DNA from: Campylobacterales bacterium
GTDB taxonomy: Bacteria; Campylobacterota; Campylobacteria; Campylobacterales; JALSKU01
Assembly: GCA_027044945.1 (NCBI GenBank)
Contig: JALUBK010000064.1
Location: forward strand, 1-48,474
DNA length: 48,474 nucleotides
Reading direction: 5' to 3'
Shown: positions 25,440 to 34,621 of the stretch, in pieces
How positions within the stretch are numbered: the first letter of the stretch is position 1
Layout of the letters: the number at the start of each line of letters is the position of its first letter
Notes under the pieces: generated by a model
Told to the model about the DNA's origin: nothing
The model's database searches: none
What the model saw: only the letters and a program-made list of their open reading frames with translations
Position numbers and translations under genes: made by a program

Positions 25440-26276
25440 ATGATTTTATTAAATGGTAAAGAATTGGCTAGAAAAATTCAAGGTGAAGTTGCAAAAGAAG
25501 TTGAATTATTAAAACAAGCTTCTATAACTCCGGGACTTGCAGTTATACTCATAGGAAATGATTCTGCTAGTATGGTTTATGTAAAGAAAAAAGCTGAAGC
25601 TTGTAAAGAAGTTGGTATTTATTCTGTTGTTCATGAAATGCCTGAAAATATCAAAGAAGAAGCGATATTAAATACTATTAAACTAATGAATGAAAATAGT
25701 AATATAAATGGTATCTTAGTGCAACTTCCTCTTCCAAAACATATAAATCAAACAAAAATACTTGAAACTATTGATCCTAAAAAAGATGTTGACGGTTTTC
25801 ATCCTTTTAATATGGGAAGATTGGTGTTAGGATTGAATGGTTTTGTTCCTTGCACACCTCTTGGTGTTATGAAAATGTTTGAAGAATACAAAATAGAGTT
25901 ACAAGGAAAAGATGTTTGTGTAATTGGTGCTAGTAATATTGTGGGTAAACCCATGGCCGCTTTGCTTTTAAATGAAAATGCAACAGTTGATATTTGTCAT
26001 ATATACACAAAAAATTTGAAAGAGCATACAAAAAGAGCTGACATTGTTATAGTTGGTGTTGGAAAAGCAGGACTTATCACAGAAGACATGATAAAAGAAG
26101 GTGCGATAGTTGTGGATATTGGCATTAACAGATTAGATAATGGAAAATTGGTAGGGGATGTTGATTTTGAAAAAGTATCCAAAAAATGTTCTTATATCAC
26201 ACCAGTTCCTGGAGGTGTAGGTCCTATGACAATAGCTATGCTTATGTCTAATACTATAAAAGCTACTAAATTATAA
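25440..26276 (+). CDS. folD: Methylenetetrahydrofolate dehydrogenase / methenyl-THF cyclohydrolase
   Basis: 278 aa from the ATG at 25440; the open frame extends further upstream but runs antisense through the cytochrome gene and cannot be coding there. It is the bifunctional C1-folate enzyme. Seen: the catalytic YVKKKAEAC segment (about 49-57; Tyr/Lys), GILVQLPLPKHI (about 91-102), DVDGFHPFNMG (about 117-127), GASNIVGKPMAALL (about 161-174, NADP) and TPVPGGVGPMTIAML (about 254-268). Confidence 0.96.
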   Translation: MILLNGKELARKIQGEVAKEVELLKQASITPGLAVILIGNDSASMVYVKKKAEACKEVGIYSVVHEMPENIKEEAILNTIKLMNENSNINGILVQLPLPKHINQTKILETIDPKKDVDGFHPFNMGRLVLGLNGFVPCTPLGVMKMFEEYKIELQGKDVCVIGASNIVGKPMAALLLNENATVDICHIYTKNLKEHTKRADIVIVGVGKAGLITEDMIKEGAIVVDIGINRLDNGKLVGDVDFEKVSKKCSYITPVPGGVGPMTIAMLMSNTIKATKL

Positions 26277-26286
26277 GGATATTTTA

Positions 26287-27135
26287 ATGAAACAAAAAAT
26301 AAAAAAACTCTATGATTTTTCCAATAGTTGGACAGGCACAGTTATTATTGTTCTTCTTGTGATATTTTTTATAGCTCAAGCCTTTGTTATACCAAGTGGT
26401 TCTATGAAAAGAACTTTACTTATAGGAGATCATCTTTTTGTCAAGAAATTTTCTTATGGTATTCCTATTCCTCATATACCTTGGCTTGAATGGCCAGTGT
26501 TGCCTGATTTTAGAGGAGATGGACATCTTATTGATGGGCCAAAACCAAAAAGAGGAGATATAGTTGTTTTTAGATATCCTAAAAATATAAAAGTTCATTA
26601 TGTAAAAAGATGTGTTGCTCTTGGTGGAGACGAAATACTTTTTCAAGAAAAAAAATTGTATATCCATTTTAGAGAAGGAGATGAGTGGATAAAAAAACAT
26701 TATCCAAAAAATAAAATATATAAAATTTTAGATAAATTATGGGTTTTAAATCCTTATATGCCTAAATATCCTGGTATCCAATATGACAAAAATGTTAATC
26801 TTTTTAGAGAAATGATAATGTATTTCAATGCTGGTCAGTTGGCAATGCAACCTATGATGATTGATGGATTGCCCAAATATCCTGGCTTAAACATAAATGC
26901 ATTTTATTATAAAGTTCCATCAGGAAAATTTTTTATGATGGGTGATAATAGAAGCCATAGTGATGATAGTAGATTTTGGGGAAGTGTTCCTTATCGTGAT
27001 ATAGTTGGTAAACCTTGGTTTATTTATTTTTCTTGGGATAAAAATTATAAAATAAGATGGAATCGTATAGGGCGAAGTATTAACCAATTACAAACACACA
27101 AAAAATATATTGATAAAAATGTAAGTTTAAAATGA
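26287..27135 (+). CDS. lepB: Signal peptidase I
   Basis: 282 aa with one N-terminal membrane anchor (about 17-35). It cleaves signal peptides on the periplasmic face. The catalytic Ser39 lies in PSGSMKRTL and the general-base Lys107 in HYVKRCVALGGD. The C-terminal MGDNRSHSDDSRFWG is near 218-232. A long insertion between boxes (about 120-205) is typical of this phylum. It is ten bases after folD, as in C. jejuni, and overlaps the next gene by four bases. Confidence 0.96.
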   Translation: MKQKIKKLYDFSNSWTGTVIIVLLVIFFIAQAFVIPSGSMKRTLLIGDHLFVKKFSYGIPIPHIPWLEWPVLPDFRGDGHLIDGPKPKRGDIVVFRYPKNIKVHYVKRCVALGGDEILFQEKKLYIHFREGDEWIKKHYPKNKIYKILDKLWVLNPYMPKYPGIQYDKNVNLFREMIMYFNAGQLAMQPMMIDGLPKYPGLNINAFYYKVPSGKFFMMGDNRSHSDDSRFWGSVPYRDIVGKPWFIYFSWDKNYKIRWNRIGRSINQLQTHKKYIDKNVSLK

Positions 27136-27770
27136 GCAATAATATGAGTGTCGAAGAAATTATTGCTTCCATAATAGCACTTATGATAGCTATTATAGGT
27201 CATGAGATTATGCATGGTTTGGTTGCTTATAAATATGGAGATAATACTGCTAAAAATGCTGGGCGCCTTAGTATAAATCCTATAGTTCATGTTGATTTGG
27301 TGGGAACAATTATTTTACCTGCTGTTTTATTTTTTAGTGGTGCTCCTTTTATGTTTGGATGGGCAAAACCTGTGCCTATAAATATAAGAACAGTTCTAAG
27401 AAATGGAGGATACTCTGGAGCTATCGCAGTAAGTTTGGCTGGAATTACATATAATTTCTTTTTAGCCATAATCGCTTCTTTTGTTCTTCCATATTTTAAT
27501 ATGGAAGGCTCTTTTGTAGGATACTTGCTTTATATGTTAGTAGTTTATAATGTAGTTCTCGGGGTTTTCAATCTATATCCTATTCCACCATTGGACGGTT
27601 CTCATGCGATAGAATATTTTTCTAGAATTGTTAAAATGGATTTTATAGCAGATTTTTTAAATAAATTGGAAAGATATGGAATGATAATACTTATTATTCT
27701 TATAGCAACACCTCTTTCTAACTATTTTTTTTATCCTGCAGAATATATTATAGATTTATTGTTAAAGTAA
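27132..27770 (+). CDS. Site-2 protease-type M50 metalloprotease
   Basis: 212 aa integral membrane protein with about five to six hydrophobic helices. The zinc site HEIMH (23-27) is in the first helix and the second metal motif NLYPIPPLDGSH (about 144-155) in a later one. This short form has no PDZ domain, so it belongs to the FtsJ/YwhC-like (Rip-independent) subgroup rather than RseP. Substrate unknown. It overlaps lepB by four bases. Confidence 0.9.
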   Translation: MSNNMSVEEIIASIIALMIAIIGHEIMHGLVAYKYGDNTAKNAGRLSINPIVHVDLVGTIILPAVLFFSGAPFMFGWAKPVPINIRTVLRNGGYSGAIAVSLAGITYNFFLAIIASFVLPYFNMEGSFVGYLLYMLVVYNVVLGVFNLYPIPPLDGSHAIEYFSRIVKMDFIADFLNKLERYGMIILIILIATPLSNYFFYPAEYIIDLLLK

Positions 27771-27778
27771 TTTTTTGG

Positions 27779-27784
27779 TATAAT
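27779..27784 (+). promoter_or_regulatory. Extended -10 promoter of the rpiB-ychF operon
   Basis: TTTTTTGGTATAATAAAT provides TGGTATAAT 29 bases before the rpiB start. It is the only good promoter seen before seven tightly spaced genes. Confidence 0.6.
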
Positions 27785-27812
27785 AAATAAAAATATTTTA
27801 AAAAGGATTAAT

Positions 27813-28244
27813 TTGAAATTTTACATAGCTTGTGATCATGCGGGATTTAATATAAAAGAAAATGTTAAAAATATTGTTAAGGATTTAGGACATGAAATAA
27901 TTGATTTGGGAACCAATTCAAATGATAGAGTTGATTATCCAGATTTCGCCCATAAACTTAGTCTTGCAGTCCTTGAAGACAAAAACTCTTTCGGAATACT
28001 TATATGTGGAACTGGAATAGGTATGAGTGTAACTGCTAACAAACATAAAGGAATAAGAGCAGCACTTTGTCATGATGCTTATACTGCTGAAATGGCGAGA
28101 GCCCATAATGATGCCAATGTTTTATGTTTTGGTGAAAGAGTTGTTGGAATAGGAGTTATTGAGTCCATGATAAAAACATGGTGTGAAACTAAATTTGAGG
28201 GTGGAAGACACTCCAATAGAGTTAAAAAAATAGAAATTTCATAA
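27813..28244 (+). CDS. rpiB: Ribose-5-phosphate isomerase B
   Basis: 143 aa starting with TTG after AAAGGA. It interconverts ribose-5-P and ribulose-5-P. Seen: ACDHAGFNIKE (4-14), DYPDFA (about 42-47), the anion-hole segment ILICGTGIGMSVTANKHKGIRA (about 61-82; catalytic Cys65) and HNDANVLCFGERV (about 96-108). It is the first gene of the operon; the neighbouring order matches the C. jejuni Cj0925-Cj0930 block. Confidence 0.95.
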   Translation: MKFYIACDHAGFNIKENVKNIVKDLGHEIIDLGTNSNDRVDYPDFAHKLSLAVLEDKNSFGILICGTGIGMSVTANKHKGIRAALCHDAYTAEMARAHNDANVLCFGERVVGIGVIESMIKTWCETKFEGGRHSNRVKKIEIS

Positions 28245-28576
28245 TGATTACAACTTGGTTTGCTTATACTGTTTTAGTCTGCATGGCTTTATATCTTTTG
28301 GTAATGATGTTTTATTATCGTTCTTTGTATAAAAGAGAACAAAAAATGACAAACATCACAAAAAATACATTATCAGATGCAGAAATAGTTGTTAGAAAAT
28401 ATCAAATTCAACTTCAAAGAGCACTCGGAAATATAGATATTTTAAGCGATGAATTGGCAAAAGTAAAAAATGATATAAAATCACTAAGACAAAGAAATTC
28501 TCAGTCAAGACTTGAAAATGAAAAATTAAGAAACAAAATAAAAGAACTTCAAGGAAAAATAGAAGCTCTTTTATAA
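28244..28576 (+). CDS. Single-pass membrane protein with cytosolic coiled coil
   Basis: 110 aa. One N-terminal membrane segment (about 5-25) is followed by a long heptad-rich helix (about 45-110: LQRALGNIDILSDELAKVKNDIKSL...NEKLRNKIKELQGKIEAL). No enzyme motif. Starts within the rpiB stop codon (TAATG). The same place in C. jejuni (Cj0926) also has a membrane protein. Function unknown. Confidence 0.8.
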   Translation: MITTWFAYTVLVCMALYLLVMMFYYRSLYKREQKMTNITKNTLSDAEIVVRKYQIQLQRALGNIDILSDELAKVKNDIKSLRQRNSQSRLENEKLRNKIKELQGKIEALL

Positions 28577-28588
28577 AAAAGGTAAAAA

Positions 28589-29143
28589 ATGAGTATTTTA
28601 AATAATGATGAAAAACAATATCTGCTTAGTAAAATAAGAGATGTTAAAGATTATCCGAAGCCAGGCATTGTTTTCAAGGATATTACAACTCTTTTAAAGG
28701 ATAAAGATGCATTCAATTTTTTAATTGAACATTTATATAATTATTATAAAGAGAAAGATATTGAATTTGTAACAGGTATTGAAAGTCGTGGTTTTATTTT
28801 TGGAGCAGCTTTGGCAAATAGATTAAAATGTGGTTTTGTTCCTGTTAGAAAAAAAGGGAAACTTCCTTTTACAACTATTTCAGAAAAATATACACTTGAA
28901 TATGGTATCGATGAAATAGAAATTCACATAGATGCTTTTGCGAGTAAAAATAAAAATCCAAAAGTATTATTGATAGATGATTTGATAGCAACTGGCGGAA
29001 CTGCAAAAGCAGCAATTAATTTGATCAATAAAGCGGGAGCAAAATGTTCAAATGTATGTTTTATTATAAATTTAAGATTTTTGAATGGAATAAAACTATT
29101 AGATAAAAATAGCGAAATTTATTCTGTATTGGAGGTAAATTAA
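28589..29143 (+). CDS. apt: Adenine phosphoribosyltransferase
   Basis: 184 aa. It salvages adenine to AMP with PRPP. Seen: [15 protein letters not shown] (21-35), [14 protein letters not shown] (about 62-75), VRKKGKLP (about 85-92) and the PRPP-binding loop [16 protein letters not shown] (about 127-142). It has the G residues and acidic pair expected. It overlaps trpB by one base. Confidence 0.96.
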   Translation: MSILNNDEKQYLLSKIRDVKDYPKPGIVFKDITTLLKDKDAFNFLIEHLYNYYKEKDIEFVTGIESRGFIFGAALANRLKCGFVPVRKKGKLPFTTISEKYTLEYGIDEIEIHIDAFASKNKNPKVLLIDDLIATGGTAKAAINLINKAGAKCSNVCFIINLRFLNGIKLLDKNSEIYSVLEVN

Positions 29144-30354
29144 TGTATATTCCCAAAGCATCGCAATATGATCCTGACAGTTTGGGTCATTTTGGAAAAT
29201 TTGGCGGAAGATTTGTGCCAGAAACACTTATGCCTATACTTTTAAATTTAGATGAAGTATATCAAGATTTAAGATTTGACAAAGAATTTTGGCAAGAAGT
29301 TGATGGTTATTTGAAAGATTATGTAGGAAGACCTTCGCCATTAACTTTCGCTGAAAATTTAAGTAATGAATTGGGTGCTAAAATTTATCTAAAAAGAGAA
29401 GATTTAAACCATACCGGAGCTCATAAAATAAATAGTGTTATAGCTCAGGGGCTTATTGCAAAAAAACTTGGTAAAAAAAGAGTAATAGCTGAAACTGGTG
29501 CAGGACAACATGGTGTTGCAACTGCTACAGTAGCAGCACTTTTAGGACTTGAGTGTGAAGTTTTTATGGGTGAAAAAGATGTCCATAGACAAGAATTAAA
29601 TGTTTTTAGGATGAAATTATTAGGTGCTAAAGTTCATACTGTAAAAAGTGGTAGCAAAACTTTAAAAGATGCAATGAATGATGCTATTAGATATTGGGTA
29701 ACCAATGCCAGAGATACATTTTATATCATAGGAACTGTTGCAGGTCCTCATCCTTATCCTCTCATGGTCAGGGATTTTCAATCAATCATTGGATATGAAG
29801 CAAAAGCTCAAATATTAAGAAAAGAACATCAAATGCCAGATTATGTAATAGCTTGTATAGGTGGTGGTAGCAATGCTATCGGTATATTTAATCATTTTTT
29901 AGAAGAGGAAAATGTAAGATGTATTGGTATTGAAGCTGGAGGATTAGGAATAAATACAAACAAACATGGAGCTTCTTTGGCTAAAGGATATCCTGGTGTT
30001 TTACATGGACAGTTAAGCTATATTCTTCAAAACGATGATGGGCAAATACAAGAAGCATATTCTATTTCTGCAGGACTTGATTATCCTGGTATTGGTCCAG
30101 AACACTCTTTTTTAAAAGAATTAGACAAAATAAGTTATGATAATATAACAGACAAAGAGGCAATTGATGCTTTTGTTTGGTTGTCTCGAAAAGAAGGAAT
30201 TATACCTGCATTTGAAAGCTCTCATGCAGTAGCATATCTTAAAAAAATGCCAAAAGAAAAATTGGAAAATTCTTTGATTATCGTAAATATTTCTGGTAGA
30301 GGTGACAAAGATATGATCCAGGCAAAAGAGATTTTGCACTTTAACGAAAATTAG
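29143..30354 (+). CDS. trpB: Tryptophan synthase beta chain
   Basis: 403 aa, TrpB1 type. It condenses indole with serine using PLP. The PLP lysine is in [12 protein letters not shown] (about 85-96), the substrate glutamate in AETGAGQHG (about 113-121), and the phosphate loop in [10 protein letters not shown] (about 237-246). No trpA or other trp gene is in the window, and trpB sits between apt and dedA, which are neighbours in C. jejuni. It may therefore have been inserted here; whether trpA lies elsewhere cannot be seen. Confidence 0.97.
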   Translation: MYIPKASQYDPDSLGHFGKFGGRFVPETLMPILLNLDEVYQDLRFDKEFWQEVDGYLKDYVGRPSPLTFAENLSNELGAKIYLKREDLNHTGAHKINSVIAQGLIAKKLGKKRVIAETGAGQHGVATATVAALLGLECEVFMGEKDVHRQELNVFRMKLLGAKVHTVKSGSKTLKDAMNDAIRYWVTNARDTFYIIGTVAGPHPYPLMVRDFQSIIGYEAKAQILRKEHQMPDYVIACIGGGSNAIGIFNHFLEEENVRCIGIEAGGLGINTNKHGASLAKGYPGVLHGQLSYILQNDDGQIQEAYSISAGLDYPGIGPEHSFLKELDKISYDNITDKEAIDAFVWLSRKEGIIPAFESSHAVAYLKKMPKEKLENSLIIVNISGRGDKDMIQAKEILHFNEN

Positions 30355-30367
30355 CCAAAGGAATTTT

Positions 30368-30928
30368 TTGGAACAATTATTTTTACATTGGCTAATACAA
30401 TATGGATATGTCATACTTTTTGTATGGAGTATTTTAGAAGGTGAAACAGGACTTGTTATGGCAGGAGTTTTAAGTCATACAGGTGATTTGAATTTGGGTA
30501 TATCTATTATTGTTGCTGGATTGGGAGCTTTTACTGGAGATCAAATATATTTTTATATAGGCAGATATAATAAAAAATATATTATGAATTTTTTTAGAAG
30601 TCATAGAAGAAAATTTGCATTAGCAAATATACTTTTAAATAAATATGGATGGATGGTAATTTTTATACAAAGATATCTTTATGGATTAAGAACTATTTTG
30701 CCTATGTTTCTAGGAACTACGAGATATAGTGGTAAAAAATTTGCTATTATCAATCTATTGGCAGCCATGATTTGGGCAGGTATAACAATTTCTTTGGCAT
30801 ATATATTTGGAGAAGAAATTTTAAGTATATTACAGTTAGTAAAAGAGTATTGGTATATTGCTTTACCTTTTGGTGTTATTGTGTCTGGATCTATTTGGTA
30901 TTATTTTCACAAAGCAACTAAAAAATAA
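30368..30928 (+). CDS. DedA-family membrane protein
   Basis: 186 aa, starting with TTG behind AAAGGA. Four to five hydrophobic segments. Family signatures are ETGLVMAGVLSHTG (about 20-33), the FTGDQIYFYIGR motif (about 56-67) and QRYLYGLRTILPMFLGT (about 99-115). DedA proteins are linked to undecaprenyl-phosphate or phospholipid flipping and membrane-potential homeostasis. It follows trpB after 13 bases. Confidence 0.93.
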   Translation: MEQLFLHWLIQYGYVILFVWSILEGETGLVMAGVLSHTGDLNLGISIIVAGLGAFTGDQIYFYIGRYNKKYIMNFFRSHRRKFALANILLNKYGWMVIFIQRYLYGLRTILPMFLGTTRYSGKKFAIINLLAAMIWAGITISLAYIFGEEILSILQLVKEYWYIALPFGVIVSGSIWYYFHKATKK

Positions 30929-30944
30929 TAAAGGATTAAAATAA

Positions 30945-32435
30945 ATGAAATTTGAAGTTTATAATAAAAAAATCAGTCAAATTGAGGCTGATATTGAAAT
31001 AATTTTTGTAGTTAATTCCAATTTTAATCATAAATGGATTTATGATAGAGAAGAGTTGGCGACTCTTGGTTTTAAAGGAAAAGATGAAGAGGCTATTTTT
31101 TTACCACATGTAAAAAGAGTATATAGTGCTATAAAAGATTTACAAAGCGATAGTATAAGAATCGGAATTGCAAATGCATTAAAAACTATTTGTAAAACTA
31201 AATATACAAGTGTAAAAATAGCTCTTTATACAGAAGATAACACAGAAACAAATGTTAGAGCTTTAGTGGAAGGGGTTGTTCTTTCAAGCTATAAATTTGA
31301 TAAATATAAAAGCAAAAAAGATCAATTATTTCTTGAAATAATAAAAATTTCTACTGAAGATTACGAAGATTATAATGAAAAAACTAATGATATTGATTTG
31401 ATTGAAAAAACTATTAAAGAAGGAATTATTATAGCCGAAGCTACTAATGATGCAAAAGAGATAGTTAATACAACTCCTTATGACATGACACCTGAAAAAT
31501 TGGCAGAATATTCTCAAAAATTAGCTAAAACTCTTAAAAATGTTAATTGTTTTATTGGGGATAAAAAATTTTTAAAAGAACAAAAAATGGGAGCATTCTT
31601 GGCTGTAGCAAAAGCTAGTATAAATGAACCAAAACTCATACATTTAACTTATAAACCAAAAAATCCATTAAAAAAATTTGTATTTGTTGGAAAAGGTTTA
31701 ACTTATGATAGCGGTGGCCTTAGCTTGAAACCAAGTGAGTATATGGTAAATATGAAATCAGATAAAAGTGGAGCTTGTGCGGCTATACATATAATAAAAG
31801 TTGCAAGTGAATTAAATCTTCCTTTCGAAGTTCATGCTGTTATCGGAGCCGCAGAAAATATGATAGGTGGGAATGCTTACAAGCCTGATGATGTTTTAAT
31901 TTCAAGAAGTGGAAAAACGATAGAAGTAAGAAATACTGATGCAGAAGGAAGACTTGTTTTGTGTGATTGCTTGGATTTTGCACAAGATTTAAAACCTGAT
32001 TATTTGGTTGATTTGGCAACATTAACTGGTGCTTGTGTCGTTGCTTTGGGTGAATATACTACTGGTATTATGGGAAATAATAATGATTTAGAATATTCAT
32101 TCAAAAAAAGTGCTTGTAAAAGTGGCGAATTGACTGGAATTTTACCATTTAATAAATATTTAACTAAACTATTAAAAAGTGAAATAGCAGATATTTCAAA
32201 TATAGCTAATTCAAGATATGGTGGAGCGATAACTGCTGGATTATTTTTAAACAGTTTTATCAAAGAAGAATATAAAGATAAATGGCTTCATTTGGATATT
32301 GCAGGACCAGCTTATAGAGAAAAATCTTGGGGTTATAATCAATCAGGAGCCAGTGGAGCTGGAGTTAGAATGTGTATTTATTGGTTAAAAGATTTTATAA
32401 ATAAAGAAAAAAATATTGTTAAAGAGGATAAATAA
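30945..32435 (+). CDS. pepA: Leucyl aminopeptidase (M17)
   Basis: 496 aa. The C-terminal catalytic domain binds two metals. Seen: FVGKGLTYDSGGLSLKPS (about 247-264) with Lys/Asp ligands, MKSDKSGACA (about 271-280), and the signature NTDAEGRLVLCD (about 331-342). The N-terminal domain (1-160) is variable, as usual. It trims N-terminal residues in peptide turnover and can bind DNA in E. coli. It overlaps ychF by one base. Confidence 0.95.
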   Translation: MKFEVYNKKISQIEADIEIIFVVNSNFNHKWIYDREELATLGFKGKDEEAIFLPHVKRVYSAIKDLQSDSIRIGIANALKTICKTKYTSVKIALYTEDNTETNVRALVEGVVLSSYKFDKYKSKKDQLFLEIIKISTEDYEDYNEKTNDIDLIEKTIKEGIIIAEATNDAKEIVNTTPYDMTPEKLAEYSQKLAKTLKNVNCFIGDKKFLKEQKMGAFLAVAKASINEPKLIHLTYKPKNPLKKFVFVGKGLTYDSGGLSLKPSEYMVNMKSDKSGACAAIHIIKVASELNLPFEVHAVIGAAENMIGGNAYKPDDVLISRSGKTIEVRNTDAEGRLVLCDCLDFAQDLKPDYLVDLATLTGACVVALGEYTTGIMGNNNDLEYSFKKSACKSGELTGILPFNKYLTKLLKSEIADISNIANSRYGGAITAGLFLNSFIKEEYKDKWLHLDIAGPAYREKSWGYNQSGASGAGVRMCIYWLKDFINKEKNIVKEDK

Positions 32436-33535
32436 TGGGTGTAAGAGTAGGTATAGTAGGACTTCCAAATGTAGGCAAATCAACAACTTTTAATGCTTTA
32501 ACAAAAGCTCAAAATGCAGAAAGTGCAAACTATCCTTTTTGCACAATCGAGCCAAACAAAGCAGTAGTTCCTGTGCCTGATCCAAGATTAGCCGAACTTG
32601 CAAAAATTGTCAATCCAAAAAAAATACAATATTCTACTATTGATTTTGTTGATATTGCAGGGCTTGTTAAAGGTGCTAGCAAAGGTGAAGGTTTGGGAAA
32701 TAAATTTTTATCAAACATTAGAGAAGTTGAAGTTATTTTACATATGGTTAGATGTTTTGATGACGAAAATATTACCCATGTTGAAGATAGTATTAATCCA
32801 CTAAGAGATATTGAGATTATAGAAAGCGAATTAATTTTTGCAGATATTGAGCAGCTTGAAAAGAAAATTGAAAAGTTAGACAGACAAGCAAAATCGGACA
32901 AAAATGCTAGAAAATCTCTTGAAATTGCACAAGAATTACTTGCTCATTTGAATGAAATAAAACCTGTTAGCAGTTTTGAAAAAAAAGATAATAGTGATTT
33001 TATAGAATTAGACAAAGAGTTAAGATTTTTATCTAATAAAGAGATTATTTATGGTGCAAATGTTGATGAAGACAATTTGGATAAAGATAATGAATATGTA
33101 AAACAAGTTAAAGAATATGCCAAAAAAGTTGGAGCAGAAGTTGTAAAACTTTGTGCAAAAGTAGAAGAAGAGCTTGTTGGATTGGACGAAGATGAAGCCA
33201 AAGAGTTTTTGCAAGAATTGGGAGTTAAAGAATCGGGATTAAATAAAATTATAAGAGTGGCATTTGAAAAGCTAGGTTTAATAAGTTATTTCACAGCAGG
33301 AGTAGTAGAAGTTCGAGCTTGGACTATAAAAAATGGTTGGAAAGCCCCAAAAGCAGCATCAGTTATACATAATGATTTTGAAAAAGGTTTTATAAGAGCA
33401 GAAGTTATAAGTTATGAAGATTTTATTGCTTGTAATGGTGAAATTGGTGCAAAAGAAGCTGGAAAAATGAGACTTGAAGGAAAAGATTATATTGTTCAAG
33501 ATGGAGATATAATGCATTTTAGATTTAATGTATAG
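32435..33535 (+). CDS. ychF: Redox-regulated Obg-family ATPase YchF
   Basis: 366 aa. P-loop GLPNVGKSTTFNAL (9-22), then the TIDFVDIAGLVKGASKGEGLG switch (about 66-86), a coiled-coil insert (about 120-195) and a C-terminal TGS/DUF933 domain (about 280-366, VRAWTIKNGWKAPKAASVIH). The G4 position has the NVDE-like pattern typical of YchF, which prefers ATP. Last gene of the operon. Confidence 0.97.
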   Translation: MGVRVGIVGLPNVGKSTTFNALTKAQNAESANYPFCTIEPNKAVVPVPDPRLAELAKIVNPKKIQYSTIDFVDIAGLVKGASKGEGLGNKFLSNIREVEVILHMVRCFDDENITHVEDSINPLRDIEIIESELIFADIEQLEKKIEKLDRQAKSDKNARKSLEIAQELLAHLNEIKPVSSFEKKDNSDFIELDKELRFLSNKEIIYGANVDEDNLDKDNEYVKQVKEYAKKVGAEVVKLCAKVEEELVGLDEDEAKEFLQELGVKESGLNKIIRVAFEKLGLISYFTAGVVEVRAWTIKNGWKAPKAASVIHNDFEKGFIRAEVISYEDFIACNGEIGAKEAGKMRLEGKDYIVQDGDIMHFRFNV

Positions 33536-33540
33536 CTTAC

Positions 33541-33569
33541 TTTAATCCTCCTATTTTGCGAGGATTAAA
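33541..33569. terminator. Hairpin between convergent ychF and psd (candidate bidirectional terminator)
   Basis: TTTAATCCTC and GAGGATTAAA form a perfect ten-base-pair stem around a nine-base loop. It covers the psd stop codon. The T-tracts are formed only by the stem ends and are short, so termination strength is uncertain. Confidence 0.55.
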
Positions 33570-34389
33570 TAAGTTCCGCTATCGAATCGCTAAAATTTAT
33601 TTGTGTATTTGCATTTTTTAATATTTTTGTGCTTCCTTTTTCAAAGAATATAACTATAGTAGAACCCATTTCAAAATTGCCTATTTCTTCACCTTTTTTA
33701 ATTTTGATATTTCCATACATATAAGTTGTTATATCTTTTTTTGAACAATTTGTTTGAATTCTTTTATCAAAATTAAATTTTATTTTTCCAACATTTAATG
33801 CCCCGACAAAAACCATAAAAAATAAAATATTATCATTAGTTTTGCATTGTAAAATTACTCTTTCATTTTTTACAAACAATTCAGGCACTTTATGCAAATA
33901 TTTTAAATTTACAGGATATAGAGTTCCTGGAACATGGACAGCTTTTTCTATTTGCATATCAATTGGTGAATGATATCTATGATAATCTTTGGGGGATAAA
34001 TAAAAATTTATAAAATTACCGTTATAAACTCTTGAAATTAATTCTTTATCAATTTTTTTAGTCAATAATTCATCTATATTATAAGAAAAACCTTTTATTT
34101 GTATAGCTTGATTTGTATGAAGATTGCCACATTCTGTAATAAAAGAATCACAAGGAGATATAAAAATTTTATTATTCGTATCAAATGTTCTTTTTTTTTG
34201 TAATTTTCTTGTAAAAAGCAAATTAAGAGTTTTATAACTTTTAAGAGGAGCAAACTCTTGCAAATCAACACCCATGCTTTTTACATATATCCAGTTAATT
34301 GAATATTGAACAACAAAAGGAAATTTTATTTTTGCAAATTTTCCAAATATTGTAGATATGATATTAGTAACAATTGGATTAAAAAACAA
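33565..34389 (-). CDS. psd: Phosphatidylserine decarboxylase proenzyme
   Basis: 274 aa. It converts phosphatidylserine to phosphatidylethanolamine at the inner membrane. Seen: FTRKL (59-63), SPCDSFITECG (about 78-88), the YLSPKDYHRYHSP catalytic His segment (about 130-142) and HVPGTLYPVN (about 151-160). Self-cleavage to form the pyruvoyl group would occur in MGSTIV (about 242-247), the (L)GST site. It lies 232 bases downstream of the large chemoreceptor gene on the same strand. Confidence 0.94.
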   Translation of the reverse strand: MFFNPIVTNIISTIFGKFAKIKFPFVVQYSINWIYVKSMGVDLQEFAPLKSYKTLNLLFTRKLQKKRTFDTNNKIFISPCDSFITECGNLHTNQAIQIKGFSYNIDELLTKKIDKELISRVYNGNFINFYLSPKDYHRYHSPIDMQIEKAVHVPGTLYPVNLKYLHKVPELFVKNERVILQCKTNDNILFFMVFVGALNVGKIKFNFDKRIQTNCSKKDITTYMYGNIKIKKGEEIGNFEMGSTIVIFFEKGSTKILKNANTQINFSDSIAELI

Positions 34390-34621
34390 TGGATGCCCTT
34401 TATATAAATTTTAGAGATTCATTATATCATATTTTTAAAATTTTATCTATATTCTGTATGGCCTTAATATACCTCTTTAAATTTTGTGAAAATTACATCT
34501 TTAAATTTTACAATCTTAAAAATAATAAGCCACAAAAGCCATAAAAACGGCATTGTAGCCCATATGTTTTGGCTTTAGAAAAATTAAATAAAAAGTAAAA
34601 TTAAAGATAATTCAATTAAAA

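Noticed and set aside
34390-34621. Terminator after the large chemoreceptor
   Set aside because: AAGCCA/TGGCTT arms near 34520-34575 can pair but the stem is broken and alternative pairings are as good, so it is not called.
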